In this document: one piece after another, positions 53,964-62,562 of the stretch
How positions within the stretch are numbered: the first letter of the stretch is position 1
Layout of the letters: each line of letters opens with the position of its first letter
Assembly (NCBI GenBank): GCA_016713905.1
Contig: JADJOE010000001.1
Location: 1,365,001 to 1,429,000, forward strand
DNA length: 64,000 nucleotides
Source: Candidatus Vicinibacter proximus
GTDB taxonomy: Bacteria > Bacteroidota > Bacteroidia > Chitinophagales > Saprospiraceae
Direction: 5' to 3'
Made by a program: the position numbers and the translations under genes
The notes under the pieces: model-generated
Told to the model about the DNA's origin: nothing
Databases searched by the model: none
The model's input: the letters and a program-made list of their open reading frames with translations, nothing else

Positions 53964-54407
53964 TTAAAATGTAATGACTTCAGGTTGCTGAGCTTGGTGA
54001 TAATGCTCTGGTCCTGCGTAAACAAATAATTTTTTATACATAGCGTCACCTAACTTATTTTTAGGTAACATCTTTCTTACTGCGGTCTCCACAACTCTGG
54101 TTGGGATTCGGTTGAGTAACTCTCTGGGAGTAGCAGACTTTTGACCACCTGGATAACCACTGTAGGTTAGGTAAGTCTTGTCATTCATTTTATTCCCGGT
54201 AAATCTTACTTTCTCCGCATTGATCACGATTACATAATCTCCACAATCAATATGGGGAGTGTAATCTACACGGTGTTTGCCTTTTAATATATGGGCTATA
54301 CGAGACGACATACGTCCGACAACCAGGTTTTCGGCATCAACCACAAACCAGCGATGTTTTACATCCTCCGGTCTGGCGTGACTTGTCCTGTAACTTAAAG
54401 TATTCAC
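53964..54407 (-). CDS. rplM: Ribosomal protein uL13
   Basis: A 147-residue protein. WFVVDAENLVVGRMSSRIAHILKGKHRVDYTPHIDCGDYVIVINAEKV and YPGGQKSATPRELL are characteristic. First gene of the rplM-rpsI-rpsB-tsf operon, with a clear promoter at 54452-54459. Confidence 0.98.
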   Translation of the reverse strand: MNTLSYRTSHARPEDVKHRWFVVDAENLVVGRMSSRIAHILKGKHRVDYTPHIDCGDYVIVINAEKVRFTGNKMNDKTYLTYSGYPGGQKSATPRELLNRIPTRVVETAVRKMLPKNKLGDAMYKKLFVYAGPEHYHQAQQPEVITF

Positions 54408-54451
54408 TTTTATAATTTTAAATGATTCAAATGCTTATTCTAAAAGCGGGG

Positions 54452-54459
54452 CAAAGGTA
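54452..54459 (-). promoter_or_regulatory. Bacteroidota promoter of the rplM operon
   Basis: Minus-strand TACCTTTG (TAnnTTTG) with a TTG 21 bp further upstream. It lies about 45 bp before rplM. Confidence 0.65.
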
Positions 54460-54862
54460 AGCCTAATCCTCTTCAATTTTCAAATATTTTTGAATATATT
54501 TTTTCTAATGTATTGAATTAGAGCCTCTTTTTGGATCATTTTTTTTAATAACCACCCTAAAATCAAGTTTTTAGGTCAGTCCTTTCTTGTTTGATTACTT
54601 TCTTTTAGAAACCCAATTCTCCTAAATTATAGTTTTTAATTAGCTAGCATATAAAAATGAATATAAAAATAAATAAATATATAATATATTCAAAATAAAT
54701 TATTTAAAATATAAAGGCCCATTTTTAGATAGACATTTGTATGGTGCTGGCTTTTTAATGGATAGGAGTCAAGTCTTGGTCCTCTATCCCTCTCTAATGA
54801 AAACACCTGACTAAACACATTAATTTATGATAAACAGAAAGTGCTTTTGGGTAATTGGTGTC
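54460..54862. other. 403-bp intergenic region with an AT tract
   Basis: A very AT-rich block at 54640-54715 lies between the ribosomal operon and the response-regulator gene. A weak GGATAG/CTATCC hairpin lies at 54760-54789 with no T run. I see no gene. Confidence 0.45.
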
Positions 54863-55909
54863 TTACTCAAATATAAATTCCAGTTTTTTGTTGTTTTTTA
54901 TGGTGATTCCCTTGGAATCAATTTCAATCAGCTTCTCTTCTTTAAATTCGCTCAGGGTGCGTATAAGAGTTTCTTTTGCCATCCCGCAAAATGCCGCCAA
55001 ATCCTCACGGCTAAGCTGAATTACATTTTGGTTAAATGATTTATTCAAAATAATCAGGTGGTAGGCGATTTTTTCGCGCACATTGCCAAAAGAATTTACC
55101 GAAAGCCTCTTTGCTGTCTCATAATATTGTCGAGAAGTAAATGAAAGCAAGCTTGGCAATAGATTTTCTTTGATGATAATTTCTTCTAATTTTTGTTTAG
55201 GCAACATCTTGACAAGGGAAGGTTCAATGGTTTCACATTGTGAATGATACTTTGGTTGAAAAAGATAATGAGCATCAACAAAATTATGGTTGTTGATAAA
55301 ATTCAAAATTATGGTTTTAAAACCAACAGTATCCATTGATTCTTTGATCATTCCATCTTCTAACCAGTGAATGGAATGAACACTTTCTTCATAGGTCCAT
55401 AATTTACTTTTCTTCCCATATTCTCTGGATGATGTGGTCTGTATGAGTTCCTGGACAGGGTCTAATTTCTTAAATTCATCAAAACGAATTAAAGAAGATA
55501 ATCTTTTTTTTTGAATGGCAGAACCTAGTCTTGCATACTTTAATAACTTACTTTCAATAACCTGGAGCAGGTCTGAATCTTCAAAGGGTTTCATAAGGTA
55601 ATCCTCGGCACCAAGATTCATTCCCTTTCTAAAATCTTCCTTCTCTGCTTTAGCAGTTAAAAAGATCAAAGGAATATTTTTTAGTGCTTCGTCATGACTC
55701 TTAATCTTTAGCACGCCAAATCCATCTAAATTGGGCATCATGATGTCACAAAGTATCAAGTCCGGATTACATTCTCTGGCCTTTTGAATACCATCAAGGC
55801 CATCTTCAGCAAGCACAACATCATAACCGGCGAGGTCTAAGATTTCACCAATGTTCTCGCGCATTTCTGCATTATCTTCAATAATAAGGATATTATATTT
55901 CTTTGACAT
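54863..55909 (-). CDS. Response regulator: receiver fused to CRP/FNR-type effector
   Basis: A 348-residue chain. Receiver at residues 5-125: acidic pair E11-D12, phospho-acceptor Asp55 in LILCDIMMPNLDG, Thr85 and Lys107. A cyclic-nucleotide-binding-like barrel spans about 140-265, then a CRP-type helix-turn-helix at 299-322 (LSREDLAAFCGMAKETLIRTLSEF). The recognition helix has E313 and R317 with the FNR/CRP spacing E-T-L-x-R; these contact the TGA/TCA halves in CRP/FNR proteins. It looks like FixJ and FixK combined in one protein. It overlaps the sensor kinase gene by 17 bp, so the two form a cotranscribed pair. No [4Fe-4S] Cys cluster as in FNR is present, so input comes through the kinase. 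Confidence 0.93.
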   Translation of the reverse strand: MSKKYNILIIEDNAEMRENIGEILDLAGYDVVLAEDGLDGIQKARECNPDLILCDIMMPNLDGFGVLKIKSHDEALKNIPLIFLTAKAEKEDFRKGMNLGAEDYLMKPFEDSDLLQVIESKLLKYARLGSAIQKKRLSSLIRFDEFKKLDPVQELIQTTSSREYGKKSKLWTYEESVHSIHWLEDGMIKESMDTVGFKTIILNFINNHNFVDAHYLFQPKYHSQCETIEPSLVKMLPKQKLEEIIIKENLLPSLLSFTSRQYYETAKRLSVNSFGNVREKIAYHLIILNKSFNQNVIQLSREDLAAFCGMAKETLIRTLSEFKEEKLIEIDSKGITIKNNKKLEFIFE

Positions 55910-57182
55910 ATCTTGGAATTAATATAGAAACTTTTGTTCCTTTTGGTTGAACTCTTGAAAAACTAATGCTTCCCTGAATAGAATCCAGGTATTTTTTAAC
56001 AATATTAAGACCTAATCCGGTACCTTGTATATTCAGCACGTTGGTTCCTCTAAAGAAAATATCGAAGATAAATTTTATCTCCTCTTCAGGTATACCTATT
56101 CCCTCATCAATTACTGTAATAGCAACAGAATCTACATCTGAATGAAGTGAAATCTCAACAAGACTGCCATCTCCGGAATATTTTATGGCATTCGATATAA
56201 TGTTATTAAGTATGTGTTTTAGGCAGGATTTATCAGAATATACCAAATCATCAAATCCTGGTTTATACAATAATGTCAACTTTTGATCCTTTTTCTTTAT
56301 GGCGGAAAAATCCTCAATCAATTCAGAAATTAGTTCTATTAAATTGATGTCTTGAGGTTGTAATTCAAACTTGCCTTCTTCAATACGGGTAAGGGTTAAG
56401 AATTCATTCAATATTCCGCTTAAATAATGTATATTCTTTTTAATTTTTTCAATATGTGAATTTCTTTTCTCCAATAATTCTTGGCTGTCATATTTACTCA
56501 CCAAAGAAATAGAGCTTAGAATATTTGCGAGAGGTGTTCGGAATTCATGGGAAGCAATAGAAACAAACCTTGACTTCAAAATCCCTAAATCTCTTTCTTT
56601 TTCAAGTGAATTCAATAATTCTTGTTCCCGTAATTTAAGTCTAAGTTCAACGCTTTTCCTGATTTCAATTTCTTCCTCAAGATTCTTATTGGTTGCGCTT
56701 AATTGATTAATGGTCTCCTGTAATTGGCCGGTCCTGGATTGAACCTGATCTTCCAAGGAACGGGTAAGATTTTGAAGTTTCTTTTCACTCTCTTTTTGCG
56801 CACTTAGGTCATGCACAATTCCTGTAAAAAAAATAATCCCATCCAAATCAATTTGACTAATGGCCAGTCGCATAGGAAATTGGATTCCATCTTTTTTTAA
56901 TCCGGTAACCTCCCTACCTATTCCAATTATCTTCTTTATGCCAGTCTGTACATAATTCTGAATATACCCGTCATGTTTTGAATGATCAGGCTCAGGCATT
57001 AACATACTTACATTGTTTCCAATAAGTTCTTCATTTGTGTATCCGAAAAGCTTTGAGGCACTTTCGTTCAATTTCAACATCCTGCCCCTGGAATCAATCA
57101 CGATGATCCCATCAATTGCAGTATTGAACACTGAACTTAGAAAAGTACTGTCATTAAAATAATGATGTATATCAAGACTCAT
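55893..57182 (-). CDS. FixL-like heme-PAS sensor histidine kinase
   Basis: A 429-residue soluble kinase with no membrane segment. Residues 12-128 are a PAS domain close to the FixL heme-PAS: NVSMLMPEPDHSKHDGYI then KKIIGIGREVTG and FTGIVHDLS. His70 aligns with FixL heme ligand His200 and Arg90 with the oxygen-gating Arg220, at the same 20-residue spacing. A coiled coil (about 125-205) leads to the dimerisation domain with phospho-acceptor His212 (SIASHEFRTPL), then the N box (NNIISNAIKYS), G1 (DEGIGIP) and G2 (GTGLGLNIV). It should phosphorylate the overlapping REC-CRP regulator when its heme senses oxygen or NO. Heme binding is inferred from these two residues. Confidence 0.92.
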   Translation of the reverse strand: MSLDIHHYFNDSTFLSSVFNTAIDGIIVIDSRGRMLKLNESASKLFGYTNEELIGNNVSMLMPEPDHSKHDGYIQNYVQTGIKKIIGIGREVTGLKKDGIQFPMRLAISQIDLDGIIFFTGIVHDLSAQKESEKKLQNLTRSLEDQVQSRTGQLQETINQLSATNKNLEEEIEIRKSVELRLKLREQELLNSLEKERDLGILKSRFVSIASHEFRTPLANILSSISLVSKYDSQELLEKRNSHIEKIKKNIHYLSGILNEFLTLTRIEEGKFELQPQDINLIELISELIEDFSAIKKKDQKLTLLYKPGFDDLVYSDKSCLKHILNNIISNAIKYSGDGSLVEISLHSDVDSVAITVIDEGIGIPEEEIKFIFDIFFRGTNVLNIQGTGLGLNIVKKYLDSIQGSISFSRVQPKGTKVSILIPRYVKEI

Positions 57183-57212
57183 AATGTAAATTGAGCAGAA
57201 TCATCCAAATAA

Positions 57213-57226
57213 TTGACAAATATCAA
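57213..57226. promoter_or_regulatory. FNR-like palindrome upstream of the CBS-domain gene
   Basis: TTGAC-AAAT-ATCAA fits TGAY-N4-RTCA with TT/AA flanks. It lies between the kinase gene and the divergent CBS gene. A -7-like TTACTTTG follows at 57248-57255, giving a start near 57261 and a site centre near -41.5, the position of a class II activator site. Confidence 0.6.
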
Positions 57227-57266
57227 GATATATAGCAAAAAACCCATTTACTTTGCACAAAAAAAT

Positions 57267-57695
57267 ATGATAAACTTAAAAGAACCTGTAAGTAGTATAA
57301 TGACAAAGGACTTGATCATTGTAACACCCGAGGATAATTTGTTGAAAGTTAAGAAAATCTTCGAAGAGCATTCCTTTCACCACATTCCTGTGGTAAATTT
57401 TAGAGATATAGTGGGTTTGGTCAGTAAATCTGATTTTTTGCTTTATGTTAATTCTGAAGGTTTCGCAAAAGATCTTGAGGTATCTGAAGACCAAAAACTA
57501 CAATTCACTAAGGTCAAACAAATAATGGTAACAAAATTGGGGAAACTGGAATGTGATGACAGGATTGAAGTGGCAATTGATGTGTTCTTAACCAATTTCC
57601 TGCATTGCTTGCCGGTCGTTGAAGGATCTGAGCTGAAAGGTCTCATTACTCCGTTTGATATCCTGCGATATGTTGTTGCTGAAAACAGTAAATAG
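57267..57695 (+). CDS. CBS-domain pair protein
   Basis: A 142-residue protein starting at ATG 57267 (an earlier TTG in frame falls inside the FNR-like palindrome, so it is not the start). It contains two CBS motifs: VSSIMTKDLIIVTPEDNLLKVKKIFEEHSFHHIPVVN...IVGLVSKSDFLLY and VKQIMVTKLGKLECDDRIEVAIDVFLTNFLHCLPVVEGSELKGLITPFDILRYV. Free CBS pairs bind adenosyl ligands such as AMP or ATP and act as energy-state sensors. It is first in a plus-strand pair with a UspA gene (88 bp further). Confidence 0.92.
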   Translation: MINLKEPVSSIMTKDLIIVTPEDNLLKVKKIFEEHSFHHIPVVNFRDIVGLVSKSDFLLYVNSEGFAKDLEVSEDQKLQFTKVKQIMVTKLGKLECDDRIEVAIDVFLTNFLHCLPVVEGSELKGLITPFDILRYVVAENSK

Positions 57696-57783
57696 GAAGT
57701 TTTAATTACGGTATTTTTATTACCAATTATAGTATATTCGCAAGGTTGCTATTTCGTAGCCGGTAAATTTTAACATATGTATT

Positions 57784-58233
57784 ATGTATAAAGTGATACT
57801 TTGCCCATATGACCAGTCAGAGAATGCAGGACGAGCAGTTGAACATGCAGCCAGATTGGCTGATTTTCACAGCGCGAAACTTATCATTCTGAGTGTTTTT
57901 GATGATCCATTCAAGTTTGAAGGAGGGTCTTATTTGCTGAATAATAATGTGTTGGCCATGGATTTAATGTCCAAGATGAAAGTGGAGTTGGAAGCAGATA
58001 TGGCTAAAGTAGTTTCAGATTTGAAAAGTCTTCATACAAATCTGGATGTTGAACTTTTAAATCTTGATGCCAGCGATATCGGAGAAAGCATTTTGGAAAC
58101 TGCCAAACAGAGTAATGTTGACTTAATTGTTATGGGATCTCACGGAAGGAAAGGAATCAAGCGATTAGTTATGGGCAGCGTTGCCGAATATGTTTTTAGA
58201 AATTCAAGCTGTCCTGTAACTATTGTTAAATAG
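57784..58233 (+). CDS. Universal stress protein, single UspA domain
   Basis: A 149-residue protein. MYKVILCPYDQSENAGRAVEHAARLADF opens, and the ATP-binding motif G-x2-G-x9-G-S is intact in GSHGRKGIKRLVMGS near the C terminus. ATP-binding UspA proteins are induced by oxygen limitation and starvation in many bacteria. It follows the CBS gene in the same direction and is likely on the same FNR-like-controlled transcript. Confidence 0.93.
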   Translation: MYKVILCPYDQSENAGRAVEHAARLADFHSAKLIILSVFDDPFKFEGGSYLLNNNVLAMDLMSKMKVELEADMAKVVSDLKSLHTNLDVELLNLDASDIGESILETAKQSNVDLIVMGSHGRKGIKRLVMGSVAEYVFRNSSCPVTIVK

Positions 58234-58373
58234 CACTTTCTTCGTCAAATTACCCAATGGTGCTTGATGCCGTACGTAAAGCGCTGATTCAACCCACACC
58301 AATGACACAGTTCATTGTCCCTTCCGCTTCCATATTTTATTTAGATAAATTTCTGTTTCTTTTAAGTTATACT

Positions 58374-58769
58374 CTAACTAATATATGACTCCTCATGACC
58401 TTGAATATCTTTTATGAAGGACTCTGCCTCATTATTCTGTTTTTCAAGGGTCCAATCATCGGTCACAGTAGTTTCAATCCAAACATTACCGGATTTTCTA
58501 AAAACCTGCACATGCAATCCAAAAATTTCTCTGAATTTATTTTCAAGTGTTGAGACTTTTGTGCTTGGGAAAATCTCAATCTCTCCCTCGCCATGTACGG
58601 ACCTGCAGTTTTTAATAAGTGTATTGGGATCTACCATACTCTCTTTGTTGGAGCCTTTAAACTTTTCATGTGGTTTAGTAAAAAATTCAACCTTCAAATA
58701 AGGATATCGTTCAGAGAAATTTTTTTGAATTTCTCTTATGGTATGGTTGTCGCTTACATTTATTTTCAT
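58374..58769 (-). CDS. Conserved small protein, usually next to UspA genes
   Basis: A 131-residue protein from Met at 58767-58769 (MKINVSDNHTIREIQKNF). It resembles a Bacteroidota family in which an N-terminal IREIQ...FPYLK-like strand-helix precedes a C-terminal FREIFGLHVQVFRKSGNVWIETTVTDDWTLEKQNNEA. No catalytic motif is seen. It begins 11 bp after the double-UspA gene stop and is presumably cotranscribed. A stress-linked partner of UspA is the best guess from context only. Confidence 0.75.
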   Translation of the reverse strand: MKINVSDNHTIREIQKNFSERYPYLKVEFFTKPHEKFKGSNKESMVDPNTLIKNCRSVHGEGEIEIFPSTKVSTLENKFREIFGLHVQVFRKSGNVWIETTVTDDWTLEKQNNEAESFIKDIQGHEESYIS

Positions 58770-58780
58770 GATTAAGACAA

Positions 58781-59626
58781 TTAACATTCAAGATTTGAAA
58801 GAATTGGTAAATCTCCGTGAAATGCCATTTCCTTGGCATGCTTTTCTTTAAACAAGGAAGTCCAGAAATTTCGCTTCCGGCTAATAAGATAAATCAAATC
58901 ACAAGGGTGTACACTCATAAAAGCCCTAACACCTTCAACAAAATTCGGGCTTTGCTCAATGTGATAAGAGGTCTTCTCATAGGTTTCCAATGACGGATCA
59001 AGTTGCTCTTTGTGCAAAATATTAGCCATTTCTGGAAATTCTGCAATCTCATCCACAATGGTGACAACTGCTATATTGGAGTCAAATGTTTTAGCAATCC
59101 AAAGCAAAGGTTTTAATACACTCTTATCTTTAAACTGCTTATTATCATATGCAAACAAAATATTCATTGGTGTTCTAAAATGAGCGCTTACCGGAACTAC
59201 CAATGTCGGGATAACACTTTCCGACAAAACTCGTGTGGCGGTGCTGCCAATTAACTTTTCTGTTAAATATCCTTTACCTTGAATGCCCATTACGATCAAT
59301 CTAACTCCCAACCGCTCTGAAACATCCAATATCTCTGACTCAGGATCTCCATACTTTACTTCAAAACTTAGCTTAACTTTAGTTGTGGGAAAACTTTTTA
59401 GGGTCTCCATGTTAAATTCCTCTAAGCTTTTCTCATAGGAACCTTTCATCGACTCTAACTCCTCATTACTTGGAACAAATACATAAGCATCTGCAGAAGC
59501 AACAGGAATCTGAAAGACGTAAAGCACATGTACCGCGCAATCTAAAGCCTCGGCTGTTGAAATTGCATATTTCAACGCGTTTCTGGAACTTTCAGAATAA
59601 TCGACAGGACAAAGTAACATACCCAT
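58781..59626 (-). CDS. Double-domain universal stress protein
   Basis: A 281-residue protein from Met at 59624-59626 (MGMLLCPVDYSESSRNALKYA); further upstream residues would run over the promoter. The first UspA domain has the ATP-binding G-x2-G-x9-G-S-T motif (GIQGKGYLTEKLIGST). The second (from about residue 155) is degenerate and lacks the motif. It is transcribed with the conserved small gene downstream. Two FNR-like palindromes lie upstream at 59677-59690 and 59699-59712. Confidence 0.9.
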   Translation of the reverse strand: MGMLLCPVDYSESSRNALKYAISTAEALDCAVHVLYVFQIPVASADAYVFVPSNEELESMKGSYEKSLEEFNMETLKSFPTTKVKLSFEVKYGDPESEILDVSERLGVRLIVMGIQGKGYLTEKLIGSTATRVLSESVIPTLVVPVSAHFRTPMNILFAYDNKQFKDKSVLKPLLWIAKTFDSNIAVVTIVDEIAEFPEMANILHKEQLDPSLETYEKTSYHIEQSPNFVEGVRAFMSVHPCDLIYLISRKRNFWTSLFKEKHAKEMAFHGDLPILSNLEC

Positions 59627-59676
59627 GAAACTTACATATTTAAGACGCAAGATACCGGTATTGGTTTTATTTAGTT

Positions 59677-59690
59677 TTGATATCAGTCAG
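59677..59690. promoter_or_regulatory. FNR-like palindrome 1 upstream of the double-UspA gene
   Basis: TTGAT-ATCA-GTCAG matches TGAY-N4-RTCA. With a -7-like TATCTTG at 59648-59654 on the minus strand, transcription would start near 59641 and the centre would lie at about -42. Confidence 0.5.
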
Positions 59691-59698
59691 TTAAGTCC

Positions 59699-59712
59699 AT
59701 GATATTCATCAT
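59699..59712. promoter_or_regulatory. FNR-like palindrome 2 upstream of the double-UspA gene
   Basis: ATGAT-ATTC-ATCAT has the TGAT-N4-ATCA core as a clean inverted repeat. Its centre is 22 bp (two helical turns) from palindrome 1, a spacing suited to cooperating dimers. Confidence 0.5.
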
Positions 59713-59898
59713 AATAAAAGAGAGGTTGGTCTATGTTTTGACGTGGCTATTATGCCAAGTATTTTTTAAGAATAAATATTAATGATATATTTAATATATA
59801 AATTGTTTCAAATCATACAGTCGATCTAAATTGCGCTGAATCTATGAAAAGTGAGGGGATAAATATTTGATTCAAATGTACCATCTTTGTAGCCAGAG

Positions 59899-60516
59899 AT
59901 GTATCAGATTATTACAGGAACCATTTTAGTCAGCATACTCCATGCCTTGATACCAAGTCATTGGATTCCTTTGATTTCTGTTTCGAAAACATCAAATTGG
60001 ACTAAAAATGAGACGCTTAAAATTACATTTTTTGTGGGTTTATGCCATGTGCTAAGTTCTATTTTGCTTGGGGTATTAATTGGATTTATTGGCTTCAAAT
60101 TGAATGTGGAATTCAAAGCAATATTTAAACTTGCAGGGCCAATCCTTTTAATTATTATGGGCATATTTTTTGTTTATCGCCATCACACGCATCATCATTT
60201 TCAATTGGATGGTGATTTGATGGAGCCCCCAATCCGCAAAAAGCAATTGATATTATCTTTAATGATGTTTATGCTTTTATCACCATGTATTGAGATAGAA
60301 GCTTTCTTTTTTGCGGCGGGTTCCTATGGCATTTATCCCTTGCTAATGGTGGCGCTTATTTATGCTTTATTCACACTTGCCGGAATGTTGATATGGGTAG
60401 ACATCTCCTGGAGAGGGATGCAGAAATTTAATTTTCATAAGATGGAACACGGTGCCGGTTTGGTCACGGGAAGTATTATTATTATTACCGGAATTGTTAG
60501 CTTTTTTTTAAATTAA
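59899..60516 (+). CDS. Polytopic membrane protein (TauE/UreH-like)
   Basis: A 205-residue protein with six hydrophobic segments. A His-rich cytosolic loop HHTHHHFQ follows the third helix, and the second half has MLLSPCIEIEAFF (a conserved PC motif as in UreH/NicO/TauE relatives). Small metal or sulfur-compound exporters share this shape. Substrate unknown. It is divergent from the double-UspA gene, sharing the intergenic region with the two FNR-like sites; the sites do not clearly lie at its own promoter. Confidence 0.65.
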   Translation: MYQIITGTILVSILHALIPSHWIPLISVSKTSNWTKNETLKITFFVGLCHVLSSILLGVLIGFIGFKLNVEFKAIFKLAGPILLIIMGIFFVYRHHTHHHFQLDGDLMEPPIRKKQLILSLMMFMLLSPCIEIEAFFFAAGSYGIYPLLMVALIYALFTLAGMLIWVDISWRGMQKFNFHKMEHGAGLVTGSIIIITGIVSFFLN

Positions 60517-60522
60517 AATACA

Positions 60523-61575
60523 CTAAACACTCATTTTGTCCCGGTGTTTTAATATACAAGATTCAATTAACTGAAGATTTTGTTTGGTCCATTCAATTGT
60601 TTTCCTTAAACCTTCTTCAATCTGAATCTGTGCTTCAAAACCAAGTTTTTCTTTAGCCTTAATCGTACTCCCAAACCTTTTAATTGAGGTATCCCAATCT
60701 CTTTTAGGCAAGATCTCAAGGTCTGACTTACTATCGGTTATTTTTATAATTAACTCAGCCAATTCCCGAATTGTCGTCTCCCGGCCACTGGCTAGATTAT
60801 ACACATCACCGGGATGACCTTGGCTTGCACAAGCCATTAGACCATTAGCAATGTCATCCACAAAAATAAAATCCCTGGAGCCACTCCCCGCATTTTCTAA
60901 TTGCAATGACATTCCTTTAATTGCTTTATAGATAAATGTGGGGGTTACATTTCTCCACACGGTTGCCGGAGTGCCTCTCCATTCACCGGCACCCAGTATT
61001 TCTCCGGGACCATATACATTTTGGAAGCGGGCTCTTACAGTAGGTAATTTGTGTTGTTTATGATAATAAACTGCATAAAACTCTCCCACGATTTTGGATA
61101 TAGAATATGGACTGTCCATCACTAGGGATACATGATCCTCTTCAACTGTTGCTTCTGCAGTGGTCACAGATTTTTCGGCAACTGCACAACCAGCAGCTGA
61201 ATAAACTACTTTTTTTACATTCGAATCATTTTTAAATTTATCAAAAAGTTTGATCGATGTAATCAAATTATTATCGTGATCTGCAATTGGATCGTATATC
61301 GAACTTTGATTGCCATGGTAAGTTGCAAGGTGGAATATGTATTCAGGCCTTTCTTTATAAAGTTGATCCAGAACTGCATCATTTGCAATGGATGAATGTA
61401 TAATTTCCACCTTGGGAATCCCTTTAATATTGATCTCTTCTGAAGAAAGTAGATTATCTACTACAAATATTTTCTCTGGGCTTTGTAGAGACAGTTTTCG
61501 AACCAAGTTACTCCCAACAAAACCTGCGCCTCCTGAAACAACTATTTTCTTACCTTTAAAAAAATCCATATCCAT
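60523..61575 (-). CDS. NAD-dependent epimerase/dehydratase (extended SDR) 1
   Basis: A 350-residue extended short-chain dehydrogenase. Rossmann motif GGAGFVGSNL near residue 15, then catalytic S-Y-K as YSAAGCA and SPYSISKIVGEFYAVYY. Its ATG shares one base with the stop of the next epimerase (TAATG), so the two are translationally coupled. It acts on a nucleotide sugar in surface-glycan synthesis; the exact product cannot be named. Confidence 0.9.
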   Translation of the reverse strand: MDMDFFKGKKIVVSGGAGFVGSNLVRKLSLQSPEKIFVVDNLLSSEEINIKGIPKVEIIHSSIANDAVLDQLYKERPEYIFHLATYHGNQSSIYDPIADHDNNLITSIKLFDKFKNDSNVKKVVYSAAGCAVAEKSVTTAEATVEEDHVSLVMDSPYSISKIVGEFYAVYYHKQHKLPTVRARFQNVYGPGEILGAGEWRGTPATVWRNVTPTFIYKAIKGMSLQLENAGSGSRDFIFVDDIANGLMACASQGHPGDVYNLASGRETTIRELAELIIKITDSKSDLEILPKRDWDTSIKRFGSTIKAKEKLGFEAQIQIEEGLRKTIEWTKQNLQLIESCILKHRDKMSV

Positions 61576-62525
61576 TAATCCATTTTTTTAAGATGGGTAA
61601 ATGTTTGCTCGATTCCAAAATCTTGGTAATATTGAATCGCATTTGCTACCCCAACTTCCAATAAGGTTTTCGCTTTCCAATTAAAATGAGCCTCAGTTTT
61701 TGAAGGGTCAATTAGAATAGTAAAAACATCATCTTCTCCTCTTTCTCGTACTTCAACTTCTTTATCCAGTTTAATATTCAATGCCTTTACAGTCGCATCG
61801 AAAAGTTCTTTGATCGAATAGTCCGAACCTGTAGAAATGTGGTAATATCCCTTTTCACCCTGACCTTCCAGAGCTTTTTCCACAACATCCACAAGGTCAT
61901 CGATGTAGATGAAATCTCTCCTGGTATCCATGACAAAACAAGCTTTTCCAGAAGTGAGTCGCTGAAAAAAAGTTGGTAATGGACCACTGATGTTTCTTGG
62001 ACCATATGCATTGGCAAGCCGGAAGGATAAAAATTCTATTCCACTTAACTCTATATATTGCTCACCACCTGTCTTACTTATGGCATAGCTACTTCCACCT
62101 GGATAATCTCCTGAAAACAACGGATGCTTTAAAGTTATAGGTTGTTCCAGTGGTTTTAAACCATAGCACAGGGAAGTTTGAAAATAAATAAATCTCCTCA
62201 CACCTGACTTTTTTGCGGCATTTACGACGTGAATTGTACCAAGAATATTTGTATTTACATCTTCGATCCAATTATTTGGATCTTTATATGCTGCTGCAGC
62301 ATGAACAACCAATTCAGGCTTAAATTCATCAAAACATTTATTTACCAACATCTCATCAGCTATGGTGCCTTCAATGATTGTTAAGTTGGAATGTGGCTTT
62401 AGATTATCTCTTCGCCCCGTCTGGTAATTATCAATAACCATAATATGATCTCCTTTCGCCAGTAAACGATCAGCCAAATGGGAACCAACAAATCCGGAAC
62501 CTCCAGTAATTAATATTTTTCTCAT
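61575..62525 (-). CDS. NAD-dependent epimerase/dehydratase (extended SDR) 2
   Basis: A 316-residue extended SDR with GGSGFVGSHLADRL and the catalytic QTSLCYG...SSYAISKTGGEQYIELS. It is upstream of epimerase 1 and overlaps it by one base. The pair probably converts one nucleotide sugar in successive steps. Confidence 0.9.
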   Translation of the reverse strand: MRKILITGGSGFVGSHLADRLLAKGDHIMVIDNYQTGRRDNLKPHSNLTIIEGTIADEMLVNKCFDEFKPELVVHAAAAYKDPNNWIEDVNTNILGTIHVVNAAKKSGVRRFIYFQTSLCYGLKPLEQPITLKHPLFSGDYPGGSSYAISKTGGEQYIELSGIEFLSFRLANAYGPRNISGPLPTFFQRLTSGKACFVMDTRRDFIYIDDLVDVVEKALEGQGEKGYYHISTGSDYSIKELFDATVKALNIKLDKEVEVRERGEDDVFTILIDPSKTEAHFNWKAKTLLEVGVANAIQYYQDFGIEQTFTHLKKMD

Positions 62526-62562
62526 TTTATTTAATTTAACACTTTATGAATAAAATAAACGA

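Noticed and set aside
54760..54789. Hairpin GGATAG/CTATCC in the region before the response-regulator gene
   Set aside because: The stem is short, the loop is long and there is no T run, so not a convincing terminator.
57213..57266. Earlier TTG start for the CBS-domain protein
   Set aside because: It lies inside the FNR-like palindrome and the predicted promoter; the ATG at 57267 fits the domain start.
59866..59876. TTTGATTCAAA near the TauE/UreH-like gene
   Set aside because: It is a short palindrome with a wrong centre spacing (no four-base spacer), so not a TGAY-N4-RTCA site.
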